Positions 35,966 to 47,863 of a stretch of 64,000 bases of DNA are shown piece after piece. The stretch comes from Dermatemys mawii (taxonomy: Eukaryota; Chordata; Testudines; Dermatemydidae), in NCBI GenBank assembly GCA_007922305.1, contig ML677335.1, forward strand, positions 20,271,933 to 20,335,932. Reading direction: 5' to 3'. Position 1 is the first letter of the stretch. Every line of letters begins with the position of its first letter. The position numbers and the translations under genes are program-made. The notes below the pieces were generated by a model that made no database searches, had not been told where the DNA came from, and saw only the letters and a program-made list of their open reading frames with translations.

Positions 35966-36349
35966 ATTCCTGCATGATTACAAACAGGCTGTGATGATAG
36001 ATGAATCAAACCAGTTCTCTGCTATGAGAAGTATTCCAGTATAGTTAGTTTACAGTACAGTATGTTCATGTACTATTTATTTAATCATTTTAAATAAGAT
36101 ATGGGGATATAGTCCACTTGGAGAGGAAACAACTTCAGCCACACATTTTCATAGTTTGGAAGCAATATTAAACAGAATGTCCATCAATGGTTTGAGAGGA
36201 ACTTGTCCTATACTTATAGCCCTAGCACAAGTATTTCCAACTGTTATTGAACCATGAATTTTCCCATCATTAGTAAGTTACCAAAGAAAAGAGACTTCAT
36301 ACTCTCCTGCTTTGATAAAAACTCTAACTGAACTATTACAAAAAGATTA
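35966..36349. other. Unrecognised AT-rich sequence
   Basis: Nothing recognisable. Confidence 0.4.
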
Positions 36350-36435
36350 AAATAGAATTATAGACTGGAAGGGACCTTGATAAGTCATCTAGTCCAGTCC
36401 CCAGAACTCATGGCAGGACTAAGTATTACCTAGAG

Positions 36436-36736
36436 CAGGGGTCTCCAAACTACGGCCCGGGGGCCACATTCGGCCCTCAGCTGAGCAGGCACGTGGAGAA
36501 GCCACTGCTGCCTCTCTGTACAAGCTGCTGCCGGTGGCCCCATGTGCGGAGGGGTGAGTGCCCCCGTGGTGCGGCTGGAAGAGCAAAGCGGGGGTCACGG
36601 CAGAGGCTGGAGGAGCAAAGAGGGGGGCGCGGCAGCAGCATGGCCAGAGGAGCAAAGGGGGGGGTGCGGCAGCGGCCCGCAAAGCCCCTTCAAAAATCTA
36701 ATATGGCCCTCGTCTCAAAAAATTTGGAGACCCCTG
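36436..36736. mobile_element. hAT element (301 bp) nested in CR1, perfect 8-bp TSD
   Basis: The ends CAGGGGTCTCCAAACT and ATTTGGAGACCCCTG are inverted repeats. The flanks are identical 8-mers, ACCTAGAG (36428-36435 and 36737-36744). The interior is GC-rich, with repeated GGAGGAGCAAAG-type units and no transposase. Excision of the element and one duplication restores the CR1 sequence. Confidence 0.93.
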
Positions 36737-37299
36737 ACCTAGAGTCTACCATTCCTGACAAGTGTTTGTCTAACCTGCTTTTAAAAATCTCCAGTGATGG
36801 AGATTCCACAACTTCCCTAAGCAATTTATTGCAGCACTTAACCACCCTGACAGGAAGTTTTTCCTAAAGTCCAACCTAAACTTCCCTTGATGCAATTTAA
36901 GCCCATTGCTTCTTGTCCTATCCTCAGAGGTTAAGAAAAACAATTTTCTCCCTCCTCCTTGTAACCATCTTTAACATACTTGAAAACTATTACCATGTCC
37001 CATTCTCAGTTCTCTCTTTTCCAGACTAAACAAATCCATTTTTTTCAATCGTCCCTCATAGGTCATGTTTTCTTGACCGTTAATCATTTTTTTTCTCTTC
37101 TCTGGACTCTCTCCAATTTGTCCACATCCTTCCTAAAATGTGGCACCCAGAAACTGGACACAATTGTCCAGTTGATGCCTAATCAGAGTGGAGTAGAGCA
37201 GAAGAATTACTTCTCATGTCTTGCTTACAACACTCTTGCTAATACATCCCAGAGTGATCTTAGCTTTTTTTGCAACAGTGTTACAATGTTGACTCATAT

Positions 37300-37867
37300 T
37301 TAGCTTGTGGCCACTATGACTCTCAGATCCCTTTCTGCAATACTCTTTCCTAGGCAGTCATTTCCCATTTTGTATTTGTGCAACTGATTGTTCCTTCCTA
37401 AGAGGAGTACTTTCCATTTATCCTTATTGAATTTTGTCCTATTTACTTCAGACCATTTCTTCAGTTTGTCCAGATCATTTTGAATTTTAATCCTATCCTC
37501 CAAATCACGTGCAACCCCACCCAGCTTGGTATCATCTGCAAACTTTATAAGTCTACCCTTTATGCCATTATCTAAATTATTGACAAAGATATTGAACAGA
37601 ACTAGATCCAGAACTGATCACTGTAGGACCCCACTCATTATGTTCTTCCAGCACGACTGAACCACTGATAACCACTCTCCAGGAATGGTTTTGCAACAAC
37701 CAGTTTTGCACCCAACTTGTAGTAGCTCCATCTAGATTATATTTTCCTAGTGTGTTTATGACAAGGTCATGCAAGACAGTATCAAAAGCTTTACTAAAGT
37801 GAAGATATACCATCTCTACTGTTTCCTTTCTATTCACAAGGCTTGTTATCCTGTCAAAGAAAGCCAC
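37300..37867 (-). pseudogene. CR1 ORF2 reverse transcriptase segment
   Basis: The minus strand encodes VYLHFSKAFDTVLHDLVIN (RT motif with the first catalytic Asp, in FSKAFDTV) at about 37740-37800. KFADDTKLGGVARDL follows at about 37500-37545, where FADD is the CR1 form of the catalytic YxDD box (37531-37542). Then comes KKWSEVNRTKFNKDKWKVL with LLGRNNQLHKYKMG, typical of the CR1 thumb. The two catalytic motifs survive, but the frame is broken between 37577 and the FADD box and again beyond 37300, so no active enzyme is made. Its job in an intact element is first-strand cDNA synthesis at the nicked target. Confidence 0.88.
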
Positions 37868-38400
37868 CGGATTGGTTTGACATGATTTGTTCTTGACAAA
37901 TCCATGCTGCTACTTATCACCTTATTAACTTCTAGATGTTTGCAAGCGGATTGCTTAATTATTCTCTCCATTATCTTTCTGAGTACAGAAGTTAAGTTGA
38001 CTGGTCTGTAATTCCCTGGGTTGTCCTAATTTCCCTTTTTATAGATGGGCAAATATAGTGCCATTTTCCAGTCTTCTGGAATCTCTCCCATCTTCCATGA
38101 CTTTTCAAAGATAATCACTAATGACATCTCCTCAGTCAGCTCCTCGAGTATTCTAGGATGCATTTCATCATGTCCTGGTGACTTGAAGTCCTCTAATTTG
38201 CCTAAATAATTTTTTTACTTGTTCTTTCTCTATTTTAGCCTCTTCTGATTCTATCTCATTTTCACTGGCATTCACTATGTTAGACATCCAATCACCATCA
38301 ACCTTCTTGATCAAACCAAAACAAAAGTCATTAAGAACCTCTGCCATTTTCACATTTTCTGTTATTATTTTCCCCTCCACAACTGAGTATGAGAATGGGT

Positions 38401-39155
38401 CATAGAAATGTCAAAAAGCTTTTCATGGACAACAAGAATTGTCATCTACAGAGATGTGAGTGCATTTTGACCCTGATTTAAGTATACTCCTGGCTTAAAT
38501 ACACCACTCTCACAAAATGGGGACTGTTATTTCACACAGATTTCCTGATGGCATTGAGAAATCCATTAAACTCATGTCATGCACTCTGACAAATCTAAGA
38601 ATTGTACCCATGAAAAAAATGTTTTCCATATAGCATATAATAGAATGGAATTTGACAAATAAGTACAAGAAAATAAGTTTTCCTTGATAACCAACCATAA
38701 TTCCTTAATTCATACTTTAGGATTCAAGAGAGGTAGATATCATTTTCTCTAACAGCTCCAGATTGCAGCAATGGTCTTTGATATCATTAGCATACCAATA
38801 TAAATCTCTTTTTGAAAACAGTAACATATATGATCTGTCCAAAGAGGAATCTATGCATTGGAGCGTAAGCATATGTACTGAGCACCTTTCTTTGCATAAC
38901 AAACTGTGCTTGCTAAAGATGACAAGGAAGATGGAGAAACATTTTTTACAACAGAAAGTATACAAAATCTTTAATTCCTCACACACTTACATAGAGTTTA
39001 ATAGGAAGTGTATAATGATATGTGAGTGAAATGCTAGCCAGGAGTTTTGAAGTTTTTGAATGTTAAGCAGAGTCCAAAGCGAAAATGTCTGACTGGAAAT
39101 TTGTGTCTTTCCCATAATGACACAAAGACAAATTCAAGGTTTTTTACAGAATAAA
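38401..39155. other. Unrecognised AT-rich sequence
   Basis: Complementary frames of 88-89 codons at 38717-39029 are mutual shadows without recognised domains. Confidence 0.4.
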
Positions 39156-39242
39156 ACTAAAAATAGACAGGGACTATGTCTTTCTAATTGTACCGTGAAG
39201 TGTCTGGCATACATTTGGACGCTATAAAATTAATGATTTGTT
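39156..39242. repeat. Ancient interspersed repeat fragment, second copy
   Basis: GACAGGGACTATGTCTTTCT followed by AGTGTCTGGCATACATTTGG and CTATAAAATTAATGATT parallels 35850-35965 at low similarity. Confidence 0.45.
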
Positions 39243-39459
39243 CCAGAGACCTAATGAGCCAAATTTCCAGACACACAGTTTAGGTGCATGTGGCCAACAA
39301 TCAGCAGCATATTTGGAATCATCCAGATGAACAATAAAATAAGCTTATTACATGCATTTCAATGTTTAGCGAAACTTCTAGTTTAAGAATACTAGGGAGA
39401 CATGTGATGCATACAAACCATAAAAGGGTTAAATCAGTTCTGAGCAATTGCTGTAAAAC

Positions 39460-39850
39460 AATGTTCTGCCCTCAGGCTGCAACATTCAACTTTGGCCACC
39501 ACATTATAAGAAAGATACTGACCAGCTGGAGGAAGTTCAGAGAAGAAACACCAAAAATGATCAGCAAGCTGGAGGGACTAGCTAATGAAAGAAGATTAAA
39601 AGAGCTAGATAGCTTGGCCAAAATAATGACTAAGAGTATAGAGATGCATGATAACAATCCACTAATATTTGAAGTGTCTACATACTGAGGATGAATAGGA
39701 ATCATTTATAACTATGACAAGGAATAGGACGAAATGAAGCACAAAAAAAAGTGAATAGCTTGAGTATAAGGAAACATTTCCTGACAATGAGTTTTATTCA
39801 GAGAAACAGACATCTCCCAGGGAAAACAACAGAAGTGCTATAACTCAGAC
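39460..39850 (+). mobile_element. CR1-like LINE ORF2 3' fragment
   Basis: The sense strand reads TTTGGCCACCACATTATAAG, AAAATGATCAGCAAGCTGG, GAAAGAAGATTAAAAGAGC and AAGGAAACATTTCCTGACA, landmarks of the end of CR1 ORF2 (protein GHHIIRKILTSWRKF, ISKLEGLANERRLKELDSLA). A 108-codon frame (39362-39688) covers part of it but begins in unrelated sequence. It is the segment just upstream of the 3' end seen at 47505-47863, but the two are unlinked. Confidence 0.75.
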
Positions 39851-40198
39851 ATTTTGAAACCAAGGAAATCACTCAAAAAAGCTTGACATAGGAAACAAAA
39901 CTGCATTTTCAGGGTGAGGAACTATCTCTGACTTGAGTTTCAAAAGGTTCCAAACCCCATCCTTGAATATGAAGGATGGAGAGGATGAGGACGAAAAAAA
40001 AAAGACAAGAAGAGAAAAGAGAGGCATATGGAGAAAACTAGAGAACATAAAATAGTTGATCAACTCAGTCCTGCCCTTAGTCACATGGGTGCAATTTCAG
40101 CTGAAGTCAGTGGAAACTGTACCTATTTAATTGAAGACAAATTTGTGCACTGTGTAGCTTTAAATGGATTGTCTGAGTGTCTTTCACTGTGTAAAGTT

Positions 40199-40319
40199 TA
40201 AGGTTAACAGTTGTGTTAGTCTGTATCTGTAAAGAAAACGAGAAATACTTATGGCACCTTAGAAACGAACTGAAATAAACTGGTTAGTCTCTAAGGTGCC
40301 ACAAGTATTCCTCGTTTTT
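40199..40319. mobile_element. Fold-back Penelope-like terminal unit (second)
   Basis: The left arm, AACAGTTGTGTTAGTCTGT through TATGGCACCTTAGAAACG, is followed by the inverted arm CTGGTTAGTCTCTAAGGTGCC through CAAGTATTCCTCG (given in pieces). The two would pair as a hairpin. The flanks CTTTCACTGTGTAAAGT (left) and TTTTCACACCATGTAAGT (right) look like a decayed target duplication. There is no coding sequence. Confidence 0.65.
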
Positions 40320-40330
40320 TTTTCACACCA

Positions 40331-41623
40331 TGTAAGTAATCTAATCAACAATCCATTTTTTTAAAAGGCAAACAAATTCTTTATTGAACATACTCCTTCA
40401 TGCTTTATAAATCTAATAAAGCCTAAATATGAGATATTAAATTCTAATATCAAAAAATTGACAGTCAAATTACATGTCTTAATCATATACCTAGAAATAC
40501 CATAAAACTGACAAAATCAGATTACAGATTTTTGTGCCTAATGCCATTTCTTCAAAATCCTTTTGAGGAATTTTCAGTAGGGTTATTATGAAACTTCTAC
40601 ATCAAATAGTTTATAGCAAAGTTCACAGTTCGGCAGGAAATTTTGAGTTAAGGGCTAAGAAAACTGTGGTCAGCAAGTCATTTCTCCAAGCAAACCAGAA
40701 CCTTCCTTTCTGAAGCATGAAATGATTTATTTAATTAACTCCTCTTCCTATCTTTTGGCAGTAATAAAATCTTAGTTCACAGATACTGCCCAAGTTACTT
40801 TCTGGACCTTCTCTAACATGTAGATCTCAGGGAGTCTCAACTCTCCCATTTGCTAAGACTTCTCATGCATCCAGTACCATCAAATGCACTAGAGCCCTTG
40901 AAGATCCAGAAAAGACCAAAATTTAAAAATAGGCATGATCGATGCTCTGGGGATGAGAGGGAATATTAAGGAGTCTGACCACAAGATATTTTTGTCAGAA
41001 AGCTCAAGGTCCAGTTTTTTTAGTTAGCTACTTTATAGGAAGTCAAAAGGTTGCTCTTTCACTTTTAGAAAAACTATTTGCTGGATTTTAGCTACCAAGA
41101 TTTGTCGGAGAAAGGATAACTTGAACAGTTAGAGCTTCTGGGTATTGTGCTGCATAAGTTGTTTTGCATTTTCAGTTTTTACCAATTTTCACTGATGAAT
41201 AACCAGGGTTTTTAAATCTGATTTACACACATTTATCAATCCCCTCAAATATTTTTGAGAGTACTTATTTTTGTTAAACACTAGCACTTTACACGATTGT
41301 TGTGTCCTGCAGTTCTGAGACTGAAGCAGTTCCATAGTGTAAAACACACACAAACATACACAGTGGTGGTTGGAAAAATCAAATAATGTTTATATCATGC
41401 TATGATTGACTCACAAGGAAATGCTGCCCACTTATTTCTTTATGTCCATTTAGTGCAGCAGTGAATTTAAACAAAGTTAAACATGGGGCTAAACCAAAAA
41501 TCTATGCCTAAATACCAAAAAAAACCCCAGTGCTTAAAATTTTCAAGAAAAGTAACTACAGGAGTGAAGAGAATGCATTGTGCTACAAGCACTGCAGCAC
41601 TGAGGTCAGTGCTCATGCTGACA
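40331..41623. other. Unrecognised AT-rich sequence
   Basis: No gene or repeat family is seen. Confidence 0.4.
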
Positions 41624-41631
41624 GAATAAAG

Positions 41632-42351
41632 TAGGGGTGGGCAAACTTTTTGGCCCGAGGGCCACATTGGGGTGTGAAACTGTATGAAGGGCCAAGTAGG
41701 GAAGACTGTGCCTCCCCGAACAGCCTGGCCCCTGCCCCCTATCTACTCCCTCCCACTTTCCACCCTTCGATTGCCCCCCTCAGAACTCCTGACCCATCCA
41801 AATCCCCCTACTCCTTGTCTCCTGACCAGGACCCACCGCCCCAAACCACCACCCCCTGGGACCCCACCTCCTAACCAACTCTCCCTGCTCCCTGTCCCCT
41901 GACTGCCCCCGCAACTCCTATCCACATTCCCACTCCATGACAGCCCTGGAACTCCATCCCTATCCACCCCCACCTTGCTCCCTGTCCCCAGACTGCCCCT
42001 CCCACTATCCCTACCTCCTTATAGGCCCCCTGGAACACCTTATCCAACCCCCTGGCTCCCCATCCCGACTGCCCCCGCAAGAACCTCCACCTCATCCAAC
42101 TGCCCCCTGCTCCCTGACTGCTTCTCAAACCCACCTACCCCTTATTCAACCCCCTCCTCCTGCCCCTCTGGCACCACTGCCACCCCCTTACCATGCTGCT
42201 CAGAGCAGCAGGAGCTTGCTGACCCACCACGCAATAGCATGGCTGCGGGGGGAGCGGGGACAGCAGGGGAGGGGCCGGGGGAAATCTTCGCCTGCCGGGA
42301 GCTCAAGGGCCAGGCAAAATGGTCCTGCGGGCCGTAGTTTGCCCACCTCTG
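41632..42351. mobile_element. hAT element (720 bp) with perfect 8-bp TSD
   Basis: The ends TAGGGGTGGGCAAACTTT and GTAGTTTGCCCACCTCTG are inverted repeats. The flanks are identical 8-mers, GAATAAAG (41624-41631 and 42352-42359). The middle (about 41705-42170) is a C-rich degenerate minisatellite of CCCCTGCTCCCTG / GACTGCCCC units. It produces spurious Pro-rich open frames of up to 156 codons. No transposase is encoded. Confidence 0.93.
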
Positions 42352-42359
42352 GAATAAAG

Positions 42360-45124
42360 AAAGAGGTCCCGAGCAAGAGACATAAGAAGCTTAAAAAAAG
42401 ACAGTGAGTTTGGGGATAAACAGTCAACCCCAGAACATGAGAAAAAAAAATGAAAGTCTTCAATAATGCTCAGCAAGAAATGGGAGACAACTGGGACTCA
42501 TAATCTGCACCCCAAAGAGTTTGGTGCCGAAGATTCTTTTTGGAATGCCATCCCAGTGTTGCAAATCCCTTCCTTGAGATGAATTTTGCAGCAGACTATG
42601 ACCATTATGCCAGAGTGTTTTAACCTTGTGCCACTAAAGATGAAATTTCAGATTTGAAAGGAAATGTACTACTTATATGAACGTGCCTAACCCTGATAAT
42701 ATGAAACTGGGTGTGCCAGCTTTTTGGAGCAATCATCAAGACACACTTCCCAGCATCTGCAAAGTGGCATGGTGAGTTCTGAGGATACCCCCTGGATCTA
42801 CTGATGCAGAGCACTTATTTTCAAAGTTGGACTACCTTCATGACATCAGGAGGCTCAACATGAGTGAGGATACTTTGAAGAAAATTATGTGAGCATATGC
42901 AACCCAGGATTTATGGAAAAACTACTAGCTTAGAAAGACAAAAAAATACCTTAGTACTGTACATTGTTTTTTTTTCAATCATACTGGTTTTCTCTCCCTA
43001 CTCTTCCCCCCCTCACCTCTGATTTTTCTATTATTATTTTTAACCCAATTTCATCCCAGTTTTAATGTTTGGAAGATAAACACCAAAAATTCTTGGCTTT
43101 TTTTAAACAAATAAAAACAGAAAATGCAAAACACTATGTATAACATATATTCTTCCAGATCTCAGAGCTGGACCCTTAAGACTTCAGGCTGCCAATTAGA
43201 AAAATGTTGCTTTACCAAGAAATTCAGTGTATCTCATGAGACCTGGAAGGCCATCTAGCCGTTCACCCAGAATCTGTCTCATCTTAAAAAATATTGTTTT
43301 ATTACACTGTGTTCTCTAATAGCATTAAAAATCCTTACTCACTTTTCAACAGTGTCAATTAACTCCATGCAGCCACCATTTTGAGTGTAACTTCACTGAC
43401 TCAGCCCTTTCAAAATAGCAACTTGAAGTCTCTTTTTATTAATTACTACTTAAACCTTCCCCCCAAAAGACAGACTTCACTGCACAGTTATCTTGTCCAC
43501 ATGTCATCCATGGATATTTGTTATGTTGCTGAGACTATAATTAATGTTTTGCAGTATGATGTAAGAGAGTGTTGTGTATCGAAGGAAGTTCGTTTTGATG
43601 ATGCAGAATCAATCAGCGTTAGCAGAAACATGCTGGCCATAACACAACCTTTCCTTGGGTTTTAGAATTTAAATTTGTAGGAGGGGAGAGCAACATCAAG
43701 AACAATCCTTTTGAAAAGAATATATCAAATAGGATCTCGCAAACTTTGTAAAATCTGCAATGGTGCACTTTGTTCCCTTTAAGAAAAATAGCTTTTTCTG
43801 ATCAGAGTAAAGATCAATTTGTGCACAGCAGGTGGAAGAAAAATGTTCCATGAATCTTCTTTTCTATATTTTGAAAAGACTCCAGGACGGACACATCAAA
43901 ACTCAAAATCCAATAGAAATAGAACTGAAGACTAGAAAAGCTGTATGTCATTTATCCAGCTGTTGTGAACAGCAATGTATTTTCTAATCTGCTCAGAAAC
44001 CAAGTTTTAAATAGTATTTTTAGTTTATGTTCTTTATTTGACAAATATTTGACCTAAGTAGTTTTCAGCTCATAATTTTGATTTGTGGTCTCTGATCTCA
44101 AGTTTGCATAACTTCAGAAGTCTGTTCTGGGACATTTTTGGGCCATTCCTCTTGCTAGCTTGTCTTTTGCCTAACTGTGTGGGTAGTTTTTTCTTTGTTT
44201 TGCTTTGGTTATTGAGATAGTCTGATTTTATGGTCTTTTTTTTTTTTTTTTTTTTTTAAAGAGACTATTGCCTTCATTTATGAAACCTAGATATTTTTTA
44301 ATGGAAGCAATACAAAATGAGTTTTTTGATGATCTCTTTCTATTTAAAAATATTAAGTTTTTATTTTTATACTAGACACAAAATGAGTGAACGGTCTATA
44401 GAACAAAGGAACTTAAAAAGTAACTGAAAGGAAAAAATTCTGAGTAACCACTTTGGAACAGCCTGTGCCCAGGATTTGTTTGCATTTTTAATTTAGATTA
44501 GGTGTCTTATTTAGTATAGATTCTCTGGCAGGAAAGTGACATTTGAACATAGAGCTCATTTTATGGTTGTCATAGTGCAGTTTTACAAAATAAATCGCCA
44601 CCATAAGATTTTATGTTTTGGGTACTGAACTGGAGAATGTAGCGTAGTTAACCATGAAACATTATACTCAACATCGTTTCATGTACAATTGTTTTCACAT
44701 AGCATCTCCCTGTTCTTGGGCTTCACTTGCATTGTTTTGCTCTTGCTGTAGCTCTTAATATATATAAAAATTCTGAATGGAGAGTGAGAGGGAACAGCAA
44801 CAGGAAAAAGGAGATCTTATGAGAGTCAACACTAAAGTTATGAAGATTTTTAGCCTCTTGGCACCCATCATACCTTGCTATCAATGGCTAACACCTATGG
44901 ACAGAATCCAGCAACTCGTAGCAGCATGAACTTCCATTCTCATATCTACTCGGACATTCTGGAGTCTGAATAAAGCATGTCATTGAAATGGTTTAAACTA
45001 CAGTGATGATCAATTACATTCCAGTTCTCTCTGCCTCATGCTTTTCAAGATGGATGTGCATTAGGGCAATGAGCAAGAATAAGACCCTTACTTACATTAT
45101 CTGCTGATACAGAAAGTGCTGGAG
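42360..45124. other. Mostly unrecognised AT-rich sequence
   Basis: No gene is seen. A run of T lies at about 44238-44258. CATGAGACCTGGAAGGCCAT near 43238 might be a very decayed CR1 3' end. Confidence 0.4.
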
Positions 45125-45295
45125 AGACCAGTGGTCTTTCTAGCCCACTATGCTGTCCTCCAACAGTGACCAGTGTCAAATGTGTCAGAGACTATAAACA
45201 GAACAGGGGAACTTTTGAGTGATCCATTCCGTTTTGTCCATTCCCAGCTTCTGGAAGTCAAAATTTCAAGGACATGGAATCTAACCCTGTGATTT
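45125..45295 (-). mobile_element. CR1-like LINE 3' end fragment
   Basis: The complement of the 3' end seen at 31075 and 47505 is present: GTCCTCCAACAGTGACCAGTG, split as GTCCTCCAACAG and TGACCAGTG, then GAGTGATCCATTCCG and CCATTCCCAGCTTCTGGAAG. It is decayed and non-coding. Confidence 0.65.
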
Positions 45296-45479
45296 AAGGA
45301 CGTTTTGTGTGTAAAAGGGAAGTTGACTATAAGTGAAACAACTTTAAATAAAATATGGGCCATCCTATTGGGGAAACAAATGGGTTGCATCCATATTGAT
45401 TTTTTTAAAGTGTAGTGACTAAGTGAAGAAGTAAAGCTTATACCTGCAATCACGCATGCTTATGCTGCTATCAAGTTAG

Positions 45480-45931
45480 TATGGGGCTGGGTGGGGGCCA
45501 GCTTGGCCCCGGAAAAGGCAGCGCCTCAAGTGGAAGGGGCGGGACTGGGAGCCAGAGCCATCCCTTGCCCATCCTCTACTGGTAAGTGCTCTCCTCCCCC
45601 ATGCCCCCCTGCCGGGATAGCAGCGACAGCCAGGGCTCCAGTGGCTACTTAAAGGGCCCAGCGTTCCCCTGCTTCTACCACTGTGGCCCTTTAAACAGTC
45701 ACCAGGGCTCTGGAGGCTATTGAAAGGGCTGGAGTGGTAAAGGCAGCTGGAGACCTGGGCCCTTTAAATAGTCCCCAGAGCCTCAGAGCTGCTACCCCAG
45801 GACTCCAACAGTTGCTGGGAGCCCCGGGCCCTTTCAATTGCCACCTGGGGAAGCTGGGCCCCGCCGCGGTATGGCGCACTAGCTCTTGCTGGTACGCCGT
45901 ACTGGGGCATACCACTTTACTTTCACCTCTG
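45480..45931. mobile_element. GC-rich DNA-transposon-like element, one end only
   Basis: The right end ACTTTACTTTCACCTCTG preceded by GGTACGCCGTACTGGGGC resembles a GC-rich reptile repeat whose ends begin CAGAGGTGAAAG. The interior repeats CCCTTTAAATAGTCCCCAG-like units in both orientations. The left terminus and target duplication were not found, so the copy is probably truncated. Confidence 0.5.
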
Positions 45932-45939
45932 CTTTGCAT

Positions 45940-46741
45940 TGTATAATGAACTGTTAAAAATTTTAAAGAATATTAAAAATATGGAAGGGCTTTGTAAAAG
46001 TGATATTAACTTTAAACTTGACATTTCAGCAACTAGGAAACTTCAGCAAGCATAAGAGAAGATTTGGCCAAGATGCACTGCAGTGGGGGCTACTTGCAGA
46101 TGCAAGTTGCTGACCAGGGCAAATTCTTTAATGTATCTTCCTAGATAGTTGTGCCAGCAGCTATGGGCTAACTCATCTTACATAAGCCAGGGTGACTGGA
46201 AAATACCAGTTCCAGTTGCAAAAAACTCAAAGGTGGTGTTTCATTCCCTGACTGTCTGTATAAAAAAATCTCATTTTGGCTGAATTTATTAAATCTTCAG
46301 AAGAAAGATGGGTCACCATCTAACTGGTCCATGCGATTATCTCCAAAATTGGACCACCCATCAGGAATGGGATGAAACAGGCTGGTCTCCTGCAGCACAT
46401 TGCTTCTGAAAGCAGAAGACACCTGGAAGAAAGAAAGCCGAGGTCCTCTACCAGCCAACTAGAGTCCACATAGTGACATCAAGTACCTGTCTTGGATAGA
46501 CACCTTTCTCATCAATTTTTCAGCAATTCAGGTTGCTGCTAACTCCATCCTTTGTGTCACCTGTATTTGTAGTATCAACTGCTGTGAACAGTAACCAAGG
46601 TCAAAGCCGATTGCTGAACAGCGGTTTGGTGATAAGAGACATGGATTTTCTCTTGTGTGATGACCCGAATCAATCAGTTAATTGACCACTGTCTGAAACT
46701 GGACCTCTAATTAGTAAGGAAGTATACATGAGTGTTTATGT
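45940..46741. other. Unrecognised sequence
   Basis: Nothing recognisable. Confidence 0.4.
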
Positions 46742-46864
46742 TAGGGTGACCAAATGTCCCCATTTTATAGGGACAGTCACAATACTTGGGGCTTTTTCTT
46801 ATATAGGTGCCTATTACCTACCACCCCCGTCCCAATTTTTCACACTTGCTATTTGGTCACACTA
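46742..46864. mobile_element. MITE with TAGGGTGACCA ends
   Basis: The ends TAGGGTGACCAAAT and ATTTGGTCACACTA are inverted repeats with one mismatch. The 123-bp body (CATTTTATAGGGACAGTC, GGGGCTTTTTCTTATATAGG) is a common reptile MITE. The terminal TA could be a TA target duplication as in mariner-type elements, but this is not certain. Confidence 0.75.
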
Positions 46865-47504
46865 GTTTATGTACTTTAGAGAGCAGCATTGGTAACAATC
46901 AAAATGGTTGTAAAATAGCTTTAAAACTAAATAAGTTACTGTTGTTAACTAAGATGGTAGAAAACTGTACATGTGTCTACCCCAGTTAAGGTTTTATACT
47001 GCCTTTCAAGTTCTAGGTGCATATAGACATAAAACAAATTAAGTGAAGTAAACTTTTGAAATGCACTCAACCGATACAGTCTGTCATAAATGTATGAGTT
47101 ATGTTAGATAATAAAGAGAATTGGGTCCAGGAGCTAATTTGTGGAGAAGCGGGTTAAAAAGGTTGACTATCATGATCCCCTGGGAAGGAGACTTTAGTGA
47201 ACTGGCATCTAAATAATTGCCTTATGCTTTAGCTCAGGATTCCCAACCCCTCACCTGGTTGTGGTTTAGTAGTACTGGAGTTGATAACCAAATGTCAGTA
47301 GTGAGGCCCTAGTCTAAGGAACTCAAACAAAATTCTAAATGAAGTCACCTTCCTAAAACAGTGGTATTTTTTTACTGTGGCTGTGTAATTGAATTCTAAA
47401 TACCTAAGCTGTGTGTCATTAAATTATGGACTTTCACATTGGTATCTTCTTCAGGTAAAAATTGTATATGTCTGCTGCACTGTATCTACAGCAGCTGAAA
47501 CCTT
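46865..47504. other. Unrecognised sequence
   Basis: Nothing recognisable. Confidence 0.4.
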
Positions 47505-47863
47505 TTAGCAGGTTTAAAACAAAGAGCAGATTTAAAACAAACAAAAGGAAGTATTTCTTCACACAACACACAGTCAGCCTGTGGAACTCCTTGCTAAAGG
47601 ATGTTGTGAAGGCAAGACTATAATGGAAGAACTAGAAAAATTCATGGAAGATAGGCCCATCAGTGGCTATGAGCCAGGACTGGCAGGGACGGTATCACTA
47701 GCTTCTGTTTTCCAGAAGCTGGGAATGGGCGACGGGATGTATTACTTGATGTTCTGTTGATTCCCTCTGATGCACCTGGCATTGTCCACTGTCAGATGAT
47801 AGGATACTGGGCTAGATGAACTTTTGGTCTGACCCAGGATGGCCATTCTTATGTTCTTATGAC
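47505..47863 (+). mobile_element. CR1-like LINE 3' end, complete terminus
   Basis: The sense strand carries AAGTATTTCTTCACACAACAC, split as AAGTATTTCTTC and ACACAACAC, then CCTGTGGAACTCCTTGCTAA, GAAGCTGGGAATGGGCGACG and GGCATTGTCCACTGTCAGATG. It ends in the tandem 3' tail ATTCTTATGTTCTTATGA. It includes the last codons of ORF2 (the NSLLKDVV-like region) and the 3' untranslated part. The 5' part is missing. Confidence 0.82.

Larger units (their letters stand above)
36350..38400 (-). mobile_element. CR1 LINE, 3' two kilobases
   Basis: This is the best-preserved CR1 copy in the window. The 3' end is at the left (ATTATAGACTGGAAGGGACC) and truncation is on the 5' side near 38400. Three ORF2 segments remain readable on the minus strand: the pre-RT linker (38168-38380), RT fingers and palm (37577-37867) and RT thumb (37300-37503). 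Frameshifts and stops separate them. A hAT element at 36436-36736 has inserted in the 3' untranslated part. Confidence 0.9.

Noticed and set aside
41937..42407. 156-codon Pro-rich open frame, the second longest in the window
   Set aside because: It lies in the C-rich minisatellite of a hAT element. Overlapping frames on both strands are open for the same compositional reason.
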